DNA of 64,000 nucleotides from Rhizophagus irregularis (Eukaryota; Glomeromycota; Glomeromycetes; Glomerales; Glomeraceae): assembly GCF_026210795.1 (NCBI RefSeq), contig NC_089431.1:2604001-2668000 (forward strand), read 5' to 3'. The first letter of the stretch is position 1. Each line of letters starts with the position of its first letter. The position numbers were made by a program, and so were the translations under genes. Below the pieces are notes generated by a model. The model searched no databases and was not told the origin of the DNA. It was given only the letters and a program-made list of their open reading frames with translations. This document shows, piece after piece, positions 41,400 to 55,292 of this stretch.

Positions 41400-44300
41400 A
41401 TGGACGATATTGTATCTTATCAATTTGCACAAGTACGACAACGTAGAGATGAACGTCAAGAGATGTAAGCATTACTTTATATTGTTACTTGTGGTGTCAA
41501 TTACCACAAACATTCAAATGATAAAAGAACGTAAATTTTATTAGAGTCACAAATAATTCAATTCCTTTCTTTTTGATACATTTATTTTCGAATTCAAAAA
41601 AAAAAAACCTATCTTTTCTAAAATCATATTTTGTTGATGTTTTTAGACAATATGAACTTATTCTAAGGCAACAACCAAAACAATCAAGGATGTGTGGTAT
41701 AGGTGAAAAAGGTAAGCTATCATGGTATATCATGGTATATATCATTACCAAATTTGGATCTTTAAAACTTCGTGGTGATAGTAAAAAAATTTTAAGTTAT
41801 GCAGTAACGCATGTAGTTGTCACTAAGTGGGACGATCTCCATAAGAATTATTTGATCTACTTATAACTTTTATGGGAATTTGTCATTAATTGTTGAAAAT
41901 AATCACAAAAAAAAGCATGCTTTTATTTTCAATTCCGATTATATACAATAATGTTTCAATATAATAGTGTATACGTGTTTCAAATCATGTCTTCATTTGA
42001 TTTCCTATAGTTGGGATTGATGAACTTTATTATATGGAGAAAATATACCATACCCCGTTTGTTCTACGATATTTGTAGTTATTAATTATAATTTATTTCA
42101 TTTAAAATAACAGCCGATAGACGTCCCATCGATCCACCACCAATAATACAACTTAAAGTCTATGATGCAAGTTTACCACAATCAGAGAAAAGGTATCGTA
42201 TCACATGACTTATTATCTCGTGATATTTTCTACTGCGTAAAAAAAAAAAAGTTTAAAATATTTTACTTTAGTTCTTTTCTCCAAAATCCATATTTCTTCA
42301 TGTACGCGTCCCTGGTGGCACCTGATACAGATGAAGAATTACATTTATTGAGAGATGGAAAGACACGTTCTACAACAGGATCTGTCGTTTCATCGTTATA
42401 TCATCTCAAAGATATTGACAATTCAGATGCGGGATTTTTCGTATTTCCGGATCTCTCTGTACGTATGGAGGGAACTTATCGTCTTAAACTTAGTCTTTTT
42501 GAAATAATCGGGTATGTTTAAATTTTTAAAGATTATTCTATTCTATCAATTTAATAACTTAATTATCTCTTATATAGAAGAGAAGTTTATCACTGCAAGT
42601 CAATCTTTTCTGATATTTTTATAGTGTATTCGGCGAAAAGGTTTCCCGGCATGGAAGGTTTGTCTCAAAATATTTGACATTTTTTTTTTAAACACATTAA
42701 ATTTAAACTTTTTTTTTTTTGTTTATGCAGAATCTACATTTCTATCAAGATCTTTTGCTGATCAAGGTTTAAAAATCCGAATAAGGAAAGAAATCAGAAT
42801 ACGAAGGTTATTTGTGGGTTTATATGTGGCGATTCGTATCAACATTCAACCAGAGAATATATATATATATATATGTATATGTATATGTATAAAATAAAAA
42901 TTAAAAAATAAGAAATAGAGATTTTTTTTTTTTAACATTAATTATTATTTATATTATTAAATTACATTTTTTTTTATATTGCTGTTTATATTAACATTTT
43001 ACTATTTTATTATTTTTTTTTATATTATTCTTTTCTTCTTTTTTAAAAAAATTGTTGTACAACCTATGTAGACGGTTGGCAAAACGCGATAGAAAAGAAT
43101 TAGAATTGATCGATCAATCAATGGGTAATAGATTGAAACGTCCACGTGGTGATGGTAAACGGGAGGATAATGAGAGTGGCGAATCATCCGATGTAGATAT
43201 GCATGAACGTACACCAACTGCTGATGATTCACGTTCAAAATTAAGTTCTGAACCAGCTCCATCAAGCTCTTATGATAAACGAAAGGAACATAACAGTAGA
43301 AGCCCTTCGTCACCACGTCGAGTTCCATACGATCATATTCCACCACATATGGCACATTATGATCCTAACGCAACAATCTATGGTCCGGCAGGATATCCTC
43401 CACCTCGACCTCATCCATGGCATGATCGTCCAGAATATTTGGCGGATCCTCATTATCCACCACCATATTATGATCCATATGATAGAAGATATGGTTATCA
43501 TCCATATTATTATCCACATCCTCCTCCTCCATTACCTGATAGCGCTGATCATCATCGTTATCCATATCCTCCTCCAGCTTATGGTAGACCACCAATGTAC
43601 CCAGGACAACCCACACCAGGATATTATGATACACCTCCAAGAGTTCCACATCCTGCAAGTGAATCTCCCGGAGCTGTTAGACCACCACCACCATATGGAT
43701 ATGATCCATCAAGTCCTTATCCACAACGAGGTGGACCTTGGTCGCATTATGGTGAACGTTCACAATCAAGGGACCCTGGTTTAGAATCATCATCATCTCC
43801 TTATCGTGGAAGTGGTCCTGTAACCCCACCTCCTCCACCTCGTGGTCATGGTCATCCAATGTATTATCCTCCTCCACATGATTATTATGCTCCTCCATAT
43901 GGACATCCAATGGGACCTCCACCGCCAAAACAAGATTATTCTACACCAGTTGATCCTTCATTAACCGGTGATCCTAGTAACCCACAAAATAAAATACCAA
44001 TTCAGGATTTACTATCAACTGAACAACAACAGCAACAGTCTCAATCATCTCAACCGAATCAATCGAATACTGAACAAAGTGCTGTTACTCCACCAAGAAT
44101 GTATGGTGGACCACCTTCTGCATTTGCACATATTTATCACCGTCCACATGAATACATGAGACATGATATGTATAGACCTCCATATGAAATGGGATATCCG
44201 CCACCACATGAAATGCCTCCATATGGTTCTGGTAGTAGTCCTATCAATAAGTCGCAATTATCCTCACAACCACCACCACAGGATGGGCGTATCCCGGCAT

Positions 44301-44869
44301 CTTCATCATCATCATCAACAACAGAATCAGTAAGACAAGAAAGCCGTAATGTCGAATACAATGCATATGATCCCGCGCGTCGTTCGGCTTATACCGAACC
44401 TCCTGGTAATTCAAGCGTTTCTTCAAATCCCGGTTCAGCATCAACATCACAAGCATCGTCATATTCAGGTATGCCAGTTATCACAACGGCATCTCGAACT
44501 CTGCCTCCTCCTTTATTACATATGGCGAGTTCTAGTGGTGGTAACTCAATTCCTCCATATCATCCAGCCACGTCCACTTCTTCATTACATAATACTTCGA
44601 CTTCAAGTTCACAGCAGTTAAAATCACCACCACGAACACAAACATCTCAGTCATCTTTTGATCATTCACAATCATATTCACAAAACCGAGGATCTTATGG
44701 TTCAGATCACGGTAACGGAGGTAACAGTAGCAAGAATAATGGCGTAAGTTCAAACTTGAGTAGTGGTAATAATGAAAAGATAACATCGCCACGATATCCT
44801 CCAAGGCGACAAGGTGATGTGGAAGGTGAGAGGAAAAATGAAAGTGTTGGTGGTGGTGATAAATATTGA
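41400..44869 (+). CDS. Velvet-domain transcription regulator with long disordered tail
   Basis: Velvet proteins couple sporulation and secondary metabolism to environmental cues in fungi. Seven exons (41400..41464, 41647..41711, 42114..42192, 42272..42511, 42578..42657, 42731..42806, 43072..44869) encode 800 aa. The velvet domain fills about 20-205: IRQYELILRQQPKQSRMCGI, DRRPIDPPPIIQLKVYD, SLVAPDTDEE, FVFPDLSVRMEGTYRLKLSL, FPGMEESTFLSRSFADQGLK and IRIRKEIRIRRR. The remaining ~595 residues, nearly all of exon 7, are low complexity: first Pro/Tyr/His-rich (many YPPP, DPYDRRYGYHPYYYP), then Gln/Ser/Asn-rich. Which velvet paralogue (VeA, VelB, VosA, VelC) cannot be decided here. Introns 2 (402 nt) and 6 (265 nt) are long for this window. 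Poly-T runs sit directly upstream of the ATG. Confidence 0.92.
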
Positions 44870-45748
44870 TCCCGGTATTAAGTACACGCGAAAAGAAGAT
44901 GAGCGGTATTTCATAAAGTATGCTCTTAATTACCGGGAGTGAATGTGTTTTTTTTTATTTTTACCTTTTATTTTTTTTTTTATTTTTTTTTTATTTTTTT
45001 TTTTTTGAGAATATTTAATTCTCTCTTCCTGTATTGTAAACAAAGACATTTAAAGATGTTGGCTTATTTGTAGATTTCGGATATCATAAAAAACATAATG
45101 GACTTCAACCGCAAAGCAACTTTTACGCAACAGTTTTCTCTCAATGAAATTCAGGTTTTACCTTGAACTCTTGAACCTTTGATCGTGGATTAAAAACGTT
45201 TGAAAGATTATTCTTTCGTACAGTCAGTCATTTATTATTTAGACAATTTAAAACTCAAAACCTCAAAACCGCATACAAATTTAACAAAAATACATATATA
45301 GTTTTTTTTTGACATCCTGTACATTCTTTATTCTTTCTTTGCATGGTCTATATATACAAAAATTATACATTATACTTGGGTAGTGATTTTTCGGCAAAAA
45401 TACTATTTTCCTAATTAAATAATGTGAAAAATTCACTTGGGGAAATGGGAAAATAAAAAAAATCTTTTTAAATTACATACTTTTTAATAATAGGGGGGTT
45501 TTTTTTATTTATTTTGTTTTTTTTATTCCTTTCCTTTTTTTCTTGTAACTTCTTTGTGTATAAATTCTTTTTTTAAAAAAAATAATTTTTTCCTTTTTCA
45601 TTTTTCATTTCAGTTGTAAAATTAAAGTTAAAGGATAAAAATTATATAAATATATATATATAAAGTAAATAAAAAAAAATACTCTTAAATTTACAATTTA
45701 GTCCCTGTGCATAAATTAAACTATAAGTTATCTTTTTGGTTTTTTTTT
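44870..45748. other. Intergenic, convergent 3' ends of velvet and NDUFA8
   Basis: About 880 bp, T-rich, with long homopolymers (44947-45006, 45500-45600). No gene or repeat family recognised. Confidence 0.5.
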
Positions 45749-46431
45749 TTATTTAAAAACAGGTTTTTCTTTAAGATGAATTGGAGGTTTTCCTTGAGGA
45801 GTTCCAGGAATAATTTTTTCCAAATTCTGCAATATAAAATTATTTTTTTATTTATTTATTTTTTTTTTAAAAAAAAATAAAAATTATAAAACTTATTAGA
45901 AAAAGTAAATAAAGATGATTTACCAACGCGTTAAAAACACAAGTATTAAATGTTCTTTCTTGTGGTCTACATTGATGATATTCTTGATTACTTCTATCTA
46001 AACATTGCCAATGAGCATCAAATTCTTTACCACAGTTTTCACGTAATTTACGAAGCCTAAAATAAATGAAAATAGAAATAGAAATAATAATAATTGTAAA
46101 ATTATGTATAGTATCCTATCGACATTATGTCAAAGGTAAATTCTCGCCTTTGTTTTTTTTTTAAATTATCTACTTACAATTCAATAGTACATCTTGTAAC
46201 TTTTCTACCTTCCTTTAAACAATGTTTTGGATCATTATTTTCATTTTTACAAAGCATAAAATCATCATTAAAATCCTTACAATAAGCACCAATAAAAAAA
46301 GAAGCGGATTTTAAAGGGGCCGAAGTTGCCCCAACTTCCTCTACTTTTGGTATATCATCTGGTAAAGGTGTTTCATCTTTAAAGGGTACATTTGAAAGAA
46401 AAGGGTGTCGATCTGTTGCATTTGTAGTCAT
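45749..46431 (-). CDS. NDUFA8: Complex I 20.8 kDa subunit (NDUFA8/PGIV family)
   Basis: Accessory subunit of mitochondrial NADH dehydrogenase in the intermembrane space. Three exons (46431..46178, 46056..45924, 45826..45749) encode 154 aa. Two CHCH domains carry four Cx9C motifs: AYC-x9-C (KDFNDDFML), HC-x9-C (LKEGRKVTR), NC-x9-C (GKEFDAHWQ) and QC-x9-C (RPQERTFNT), the double twin-Cx9C pattern expected for Mia40-dependent import. No N-terminal presequence, as normal for this class. The exon 2 end is accurate to about one base. It sits tail-to-tail with the velvet gene. Confidence 0.92.
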
Positions 46432-46545
46432 TATATTAATTAATTAAAAAAAAAAAAAAAGCGCAAAGAGAAAAGATTCGAAAAAATTTTTATACCAAAT
46501 TTATTAGCTTTTGTGTAACTGATCTTCAAAAATTCTAGATAATCA

Positions 46546-48009
46546 TTACAAAGTTTGAAATTTATACTCTTTATTTTCAAATAATTTTATAATGCTATTA
46601 TAAGATTTCTTATCAAATGAATCCCATCTTTTTAAATTATTATGTGAAATAACTTCTAATTCAATACTAACAATAATATCAGAAGTTTCTTTATCAAATG
46701 AAATTTTATTTTCAATCATTTCATTTAATAAATTTTCGATACCTTTTAAATCTTTCCAAAATTCCCATCTAATTAATAAAATTTGATTATATACTTTAGT
46801 AGTACAACCTAATTGATAAGATAATGAACCTCTTCTTTTCACTTGTTCAAATATTGATAAAGCTAAATAAGGATCTTTAAATTTTTTACATGCTAAAATT
46901 GATTGTTTTAATAAATTTGCATACTTGAAAGGAAATAATCTATTAAAATCATCTACTACAAGTTTTGAATTAGTAGAATTAAAAGTATCAGAAGAAGAAG
47001 AAGATTTTTTATTATTATCATCATTTTCAATTCCAAAAATATGTTTTGTAACAAAATCTTGTAATTGTTTCTTTGTTTCACATTTTAATAATAATTCATC
47101 ATTTATTTTAATTGATGATGAGTCTGTTTCGTTAAATAAATTTGTTAATGATGATGATGATGTTGTAATATTCGAATCATTTGGTATTGAATCAAAATGT
47201 TCTTTAATCCATTTATTTTCTTTTTCTTTTACTTTTTCTTTTTCTTTTTCTTTTTCTTGTTCTTGTTTTAATTTTCGTTCTCCATTTCGATTCATTAAAT
47301 CAATTAAATGTTTTTCAATAGTTAATAATTTTTGTCGAGATTTTGATTTTTCTTTTTCTTTTAATTTCGAATTTTTCATCTGTTCATTAGTTTTATTATC
47401 AAGAAGTGAACGAAAAATTTTACGAAAAGCATCACCATCTTTTTCATAAGAAATAAATTGGTTTTGATCATTTCGATTGAAATTTGATTGTTGTTTTATA
47501 GATGAAATTGATGTAGGTAGTTCTCGTTTTTTATTAACTTTATAATTATCATAATTATTATTATTATTATTATCATTATTATTATTATTATTATTATTAT
47601 CATCATCATCATTTTTATTATGATCCTCTTTTTCTTCAACTACGACTTCAAATAAGAATTTCCATTCATCGGATGTTTCATTATCTGGTTCAGAATGATT
47701 CTGTTGATTCATTAAATTATCATCATCAATTGTTAATGTATTCTCAGTTTCTAATTGACGATATTCTTCTATCTCTATATTATCAGGTAAAACTCGAGCT
47801 GAAGTACTAGCAGTAATATATCCTCTTTTTTTGTTCAATATTGTTGTACGAAATATAACTTTTAATATATTTCCTATAATATTTTATATTAAAAAAAAAA
47901 AAGAAAAAGAAAACACTAAACTTTAATATAAATGTATAATAATTATATAAGGTTTAAAAAAAAAATTAATTATACCTGAATGATGCTTTCTAATTATTTG
48001 TTGAAACAT
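46546..48009 (-). CDS. MTF2: MTF2-like mitochondrial RNA-processing protein
   Basis: Two exons (48009..47976, 47873..46546) encode 453 aa. The N-terminus (MFQQIIRKHHSGNILKVIFR) is basic and acid-free, a likely mitochondrial presequence. A long low-complexity middle follows: acidic, poly-Asn (about 105-125, from an ATT-type triplet repeat at 47551-47612) and Lys/Glu-rich coiled coil (EQEKEKEKEKVKEKEN). The C-terminal ~110 residues (PFKYANLLKQSILACKKF, DPYLALSIFEQVKRRG, GCTTKVYNQILLIRWEFWKD, GIENLLNEMIENKISFDKET) match the Mtf2/Nam1 C-terminal domain involved in mitochondrial transcript processing and translation. Assignment rests on that domain alone. Confidence 0.7.
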
Positions 48010-48681
48010 AATTTATATAAGAATATAAAAGAAATCGAGAAAAAAAGTTTGAGTGATTTGTGATAATCAATCGATATCATACATGTATTATGTATACTTA
48101 ATTTATCACGTTATCTTTTTATCATTATTGTGTATCCAATTAGGCAAGACCTTTTAATTACTGAATCTTAGAGTATTTAAAATTTTTAAGTAAAAAAAAA
48201 ATGATGATTTGATTATTATAATTTATTTTAAATTTCATCCCAAAACATTACAGGATATACAACGGGATATTTGAATAATAATGATAAATAATAATTGTTT
48301 ACTTTATACTAATTGACATATTTTGTTATTATGTAGAAAAAAACCACCACTTCTAGATAACTAATATAAATACAATTAAAAATATTCCCCCTATAATATA
48401 GTTCCCATTAAATTATATATAAGAATTTTTTTTTTTTATAAAAAAAAAAAAATAATAAATCTTAAGTTCTTAATATACATGAAAAGATAAAAGTATATAA
48501 TAATAAAGACCAAATACGCTCTATTAACTAAATAAAAAAAATTTTTTTTTTAATACAAATGCTTATATAAGTGATAGTTCATAAAAAAATATATATAAAA
48601 ATTAATTTAAATAAATTATAAAGAAAAAGATTTACAATCCAAAAAAAAGAATTATTTATAATATGGTTTATCATGATCCAG
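48010..48681. other. AT-rich intergenic region
   Basis: Upstream of the MTF2-like gene and downstream of the ArfGAP gene, both on the minus strand. Homopolymers only; no feature recognised. Confidence 0.5.
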
Positions 48682-51600
48682 TCATGAGATAACATTTTTA
48701 ACTGTTATTGATAAAGATCGACCTAAGTTGGATGAATGTTTCTTTACTACAACAGCACCGCCAACTAAACCACCTGTACTTGTTGTAGTTACAGAAGACG
48801 AGGCTCCAACATTGGGTGGAGTTCCTCTTGCAAGGACTTTCGGTGTAAGATATCTTATAGCTGCATTATTTCCGCTAGCTTGAACTACATCAAACACAGT
48901 TTTCCCCGATTTTTTCATATCACTAACAACTTCAGCTGCCCAAGCCCCAACACTTTTTGGTGAATTTCGAATTGTAGGCGTTGTTGTTGTTACACCAAGC
49001 ATATCTTCTAAATTATCAAATAAAACATTTTCTACATATGCTCCATTTTGTAATAATAATTCTGCCATTGGAAATAATAACTTTCCTTCATCGTTGGTCA
49101 CCTTTGCAGGATCAATGTGGAGTAATGCTAATAATAATGGGGTTTTCAATCCATGATCATCAGCTACTTCAAATCTGCGAGCTGCATTCACATCTGCCTT
49201 CAACGCGATAGCTTGCATCGCCAAAGGCAAATCATTAGATTTCACTGCATCAAAAAGAATATCTGTAGCACTTTTATCGTCATCAACAAGTGAAAAGTCA
49301 ACAAAGGCCCTATCAACGTATTTGGCAGTAATAAATTTTTGTTTGGTATCACGAGGGTCGGAACTATTTGGCTTTGTCATCCCTTTATACTTTTTAACTG
49401 GTGGCGCGGGCATAGATGTCAACGAAGGAGTAGGTGATGGTGATGGTGATGGTGACAATGACGAACCGCGATTTGACGGTGAAATCATGTTAATAAGATC
49501 TTCCCAATCAGAATCTGTTACAGGTGTGGTTGCATCATCATTTTTTGGTGGTACGGGGGGAGGTTCTTCAATTTTTGGAGGCGGAATTGCCAGTGTACCA
49601 TTTTGTTGACCCGTTTGCCGCTGCTCAAGTGTTGCTTCCCAAATTGCATTAGATCGAGCATTACCAATAGATTTAATTAAATTAATAAGATCAGGCGTAT
49701 ATGAATTCGTATCTAAGGTAAGTGACCTTATTTTAGATATATGTGTTCCCAAGCTACGATGAATTCCTGAGCACTCTATAAATATATAGAAAATATTTCG
49801 TGTTAGAGTATAATAACGAATAGTGCTATTAATTAAAAAAAATTATATCTACCTATACATAATATAATTCCTAAATTAATAGAACACCATTCTGTCTTGC
49901 GAGCTCCACAGTCTGCACAACTTAAATTAGATACATCTGCACCTTTAACACTTTCAAGAATTTTAACGGGTTTTTCATTTTCATTAACCTCTAATTTATT
50001 GTTTTTAGATGCTTCTTCAGATACAGATGATATTTGACCCTTTTTCATATCAACTTTTCTTCTATCTGACAAACTAGGTAATGTTCCTCTTCTCTGTATC
50101 GGTTTCTTTGTAAATAACTTGCCAGCTCCGGTTCCATTTGAATCTTGTGTCATGACTTGATCCAAATTACGACAACTACTTGTTCCATTAAGAAGACTTT
50201 CAATTGCATTAGAGATAACCGTCATCCAAGAAGACATATCTTCAGCTGAAGTTGCCTGATATATACGTCTATATTGGGGTGTAACTACCTCAAAACAAAA
50301 CCGCCTTTCGGTTCCTCTAGCTTCTCTCACCGTAGCGAAACGTAAATTTATTGGTTCATTATGCGTTGCAAATTGTTTTTTCCAATTACTATATTCACAA
50401 AGTTGTCCACCTGCCAAAACACACCAGTATCTATATTTATTTAAATGAAAATTTTATTAAAAAAAAAATTCCATAAAAAAAAAAAGAACTTGCTTACTTA
50501 TGCCAACTTGTCTTCGAGATTGGGTCAACGGTCCCGTGATGTGTTACTCGTGATGTAGCAAACAAAAATCCCTCCTTCTTTCTACCTGCATTTGATGCAG
50601 ATTCTGAATCATGCTGCTCTAAGTCACGAATTCCTTTGAACTTATTTTGCGGTATATTTGGAGAACCAACTGGACTAGCAGCTGTATTCTCTGCATTATC
50701 GCTCGTATTATCACTCGTATTGCTACTATTACCAATATTTGAATCTATGTCACCAAAATTTTCACTTGTAAATGGATTTACCGTTGTAGTGCGAGTTTCG
50801 AGTGTCCTACGCCTTTCTTCTCTTTCTTTTCTCATTAAATGAATCTCTTTTGTCGCTTCGTCAACATCTACAGCTAATTTATCCAATCCTGGTTTTAAGC
50901 TTTGAATATTAAGAGCGGTTTGTTGATAGAATGCAAACTGTTTTTCAGCAAAGTTCGTTAAATGATAAAGAATTTCTTGATCTTTTCGTCCTCCATGTAA
51001 GTCCTGCATAAATGCATAATAATCAAACCTTTTCAATTCAAAAGTTTTACGCTTGCTTTGATATTTAGTATCTGATTCTAATTTCTTTTTTTCTTTTGCA
51101 GAGTCAACTTTTAAAGACAAATACTTGGAAAGAAACTGATAATAATCACGGGATTCATCCTCAAATTCTTTCTTTTTACTATCTGCAACTTTGATGTCAT
51201 TCTCGTATAGCTTACGAAGGGGCTCAATTAAAAGTACAGACATTTGATTCGCAAGGTTTAATTTGGAAGTTGCAATCTTTTTTGATGCTTCTTCAAGATA
51301 ACTATCTAACACAGGTTGAAATGCTTGGGGATGAGCGGCAGCCGCAGCCTTTAAGGTAGATAAAAAAATATCTTCAGTTTTATGACATTCCAAAAGCATT
51401 TCTTGAGAACCAGATGCTGCTTTTAAAACACGCTTAATATGGTGTTTTAATGAACCTGTTTTCTTTTCATATGCAGTCAAAGTTGCACGAAACAATGGTC
51501 CATCTTCAGGTTCATGTTGATACATTAAGTCATCTGAAGAACGACGACCTCCACTAGAAACGGATGATGCCGTTCCTGACGTGTATGAAGACATACCCGG

Positions 51601-52552
51601 TACTGGAAGATATACATTATCAGGGCTTGAAGGTCGGACGCTACGAAAAGACCATGGTGTAGATTGAGACGATGGCAATAGGGATGACGTTCCTGAAAAA
51701 AATGGTATACCGTCAACTGATTCTGAACTCTTTGAAGCTCGATGATTAAGCATTCTCGGTATATCTATAAAAAAATTTCGTTTAAAAGTATTAAATAAAA
51801 GAGTATATTTTTCCTTGAAACTGATCTAAATGATCTACACACCTGCGACCCAAAATGTAAAAGATGCCAATAAAGTAAAATTATTGTCATTTGCATCATA
51901 TTCGGCAAACTAAATGGAATTATTTTTAGCATAATCTATTTATTTATTCGTCAAAACAATTAATAAACTTAAACTTACGCAACAATGGTTTCTCCAACCA
52001 CGATGAATCTCATCCGTATTATGTGGTGGTAACCACTCCCATGTCCACTCTTTCTCTAACTTTACCATTCCGTCTGATTCATAATTTCCTATGAGTGTGA
52101 CATTGGGATGTTTGTGAAGCTTTAAGAGAAATATGAAATAAGTAAGTATATTAGCCGGTCATTAAAACATTTAAATAATTAATCAATCTATTAAAATATC
52201 TCTGATTGATTCTGCTTACATTAGGATCATCGTTGAACTCGACTGTTAATATCCTTGCTAATTCTTTTTCGCTGGCAACATTAATAAATGTGAGGCCTCT
52301 AACATCAGCTTTATTTCCATCGGTCTCTCCAATATTAAATTTAAATTTTAACTTTAGCTTTTTATCTTTTGTCAGTTTAAGTAAAAATTTATTTGTATTT
52401 ATTGTTTGAACGTTAGGGTCTTGAATGAATTCTAAGAGATCTAAGGTGTTTGGGACGGCGGTAATACCATTTTGTGTGATAGGAAATGTTATGTATGGGT
52501 CATGGGCGGAATTTGATACTACGATTTCTGTAACGTGAACTTTAGAAGTCAT
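48682..52552 (-). CDS. BAR-PH-ArfGAP-ankyrin protein (ACAP/centaurin-like)
   Basis: GTPase-activating protein for Arf on curved endosomal or plasma membranes. Six exons (52552..52220, 52119..51979, 51909..51843, 51764..50498, 50430..49853, 49775..48682) encode 1159 aa. An N-terminal ~180-residue beta-rich module (MTSKVHVTEIVVSN...) is unassigned. A Ser-rich linker is followed by a BAR domain at about 270-515 (TGSLKHHIKRVLKAASGSQE, LKRFDYYAFMQDLHGGRKDQ). The PH domain is at about 575-690 (KEGFLFATS, KYWCVLAGGQLCEY). The ArfGAP zinc finger spans the exon 5/6 junction (CADCGARKTEWCSINLGIIL, CIECSGIHRSLGTH) with the catalytic Arg of IHRSLG. A Pro/Ser linker and degenerate ankyrin repeats (about 980-1120) follow. 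The order matches animal ACAPs and fungal centaurins. Catalytic residues look intact. Confidence 0.9.
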
Positions 52553-53131
52553 TGACGCAAGATAAGCAAAAACGTCAATTGTCTTATTTTAAATAGAAGC
52601 CAGTCATGTATCCATTTTACTTTAGTAATAAAGCAATAAGCGACTAAACCACTCACATCGGTTTGAATTCCTCACGTATAAGGTTGGATGTTCGTCCAGG
52701 GAAGAACTTACATTACCCATGATGGAAGGTGAAATGTGAGTGATACTTTGGTGTTCTTTGGCCCTCCGATTGCCACAAAAATAACGTATACGTTGATAAT
52801 CGAAGGAACTAGGGAAAGAGTTGGCAAATAAGCCGTGGCAAGGGCATATATTTAATAAATAGGTTTTTAATGATAACTTCAAATCTTTAAGTTAAAAGGA
52901 ACGTTTAATGCTTTTAGATTCAATGTTTACTAGTTTAAATTTTGATTTGCATTACAGAATAAACTTGTCCAAATTAAGTTGGCAATAGCCAATCATTCAC
53001 GAAGTTGCGTCAGCGGCAACACATCATTGTGAAACCGGTTTTTTTTGATAAAAAAAAAATTTTCGAGTTTTTTTTTGTTTCACTGCTCGTTTTTGATTTA
53101 TTTGATTTTCTAGCATTTTCCGTAGTCTGCA
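52553..53131. promoter_or_regulatory. Divergent promoter of the ArfGAP gene and RPT4
   Basis: 579 bp. TGACGCAA at 52553-52560 abuts the ArfGAP start, and its exact reverse complement TTGCGTCA lies at 53005-53012, inside the inverted repeat GTTGC(gtcagcg)GCAAC. This 8-mer resembles a bZIP half-site. The minus-strand open frame at 52622-52882 has no coding character. Confidence 0.4.
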
Positions 53132-54878
<1,747 letters not shown>

Positions 54879-55292
54879 TTTAATAAATTAAAAACTTTAT
54901 ACTTTATGATTTCTGTATAATAAGCAATGATCTCCATCTCTATAACATCCCATTATCAACTCATAATTATAAAAAAAATTTATTAAGCAGCAAAGAAAAA
55001 AATGTATATTTAAAAGCCATATTTAATTTTGTATTCCCCTATAATATAGACAAACCAGATAAAAATATTTTGCCCAATATCGCCAACACAATCGGGCAAT
55101 TGCAAAATATAGCATTAAAAAAAAGGGGAGTGAAAAAACTGCGATTAAACTAACGATAAAATACACTGCAATTTAAATCTGGACAAACCTATACATATAT
55201 ATATATGTATATATAGAAAAAAGAAGTTAATATATCCTTTTAAACAAACAATTAAACATTACCCGATTTAATCCTGTTAATCGAATCTTTTA
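54879..55292. other. Intergenic, convergent 3' ends of RPT4 and THO1
   Basis: AT-rich with a short (TA)n near 55195-55215. Nothing else seen. Confidence 0.5.

Noticed and set aside
43020-44804. Numerous overlapping frames on both strands within velvet exon 7
   Set aside because: Shadows of the low-complexity CCA/TAT/CAT-rich coding sequence; the velvet frame continues from the domain by splicing.
46925-47449. Plus-strand 174-aa frame opposite the MTF2-like gene
   Set aside because: Ser/Phe-rich antisense of the Lys/Glu coiled coil; no start context or motif.
52622-52882. Minus-strand 86-aa ORF in the ArfGAP/RPT4 promoter
   Set aside because: No coding character and it lies wholly within the divergent promoter.
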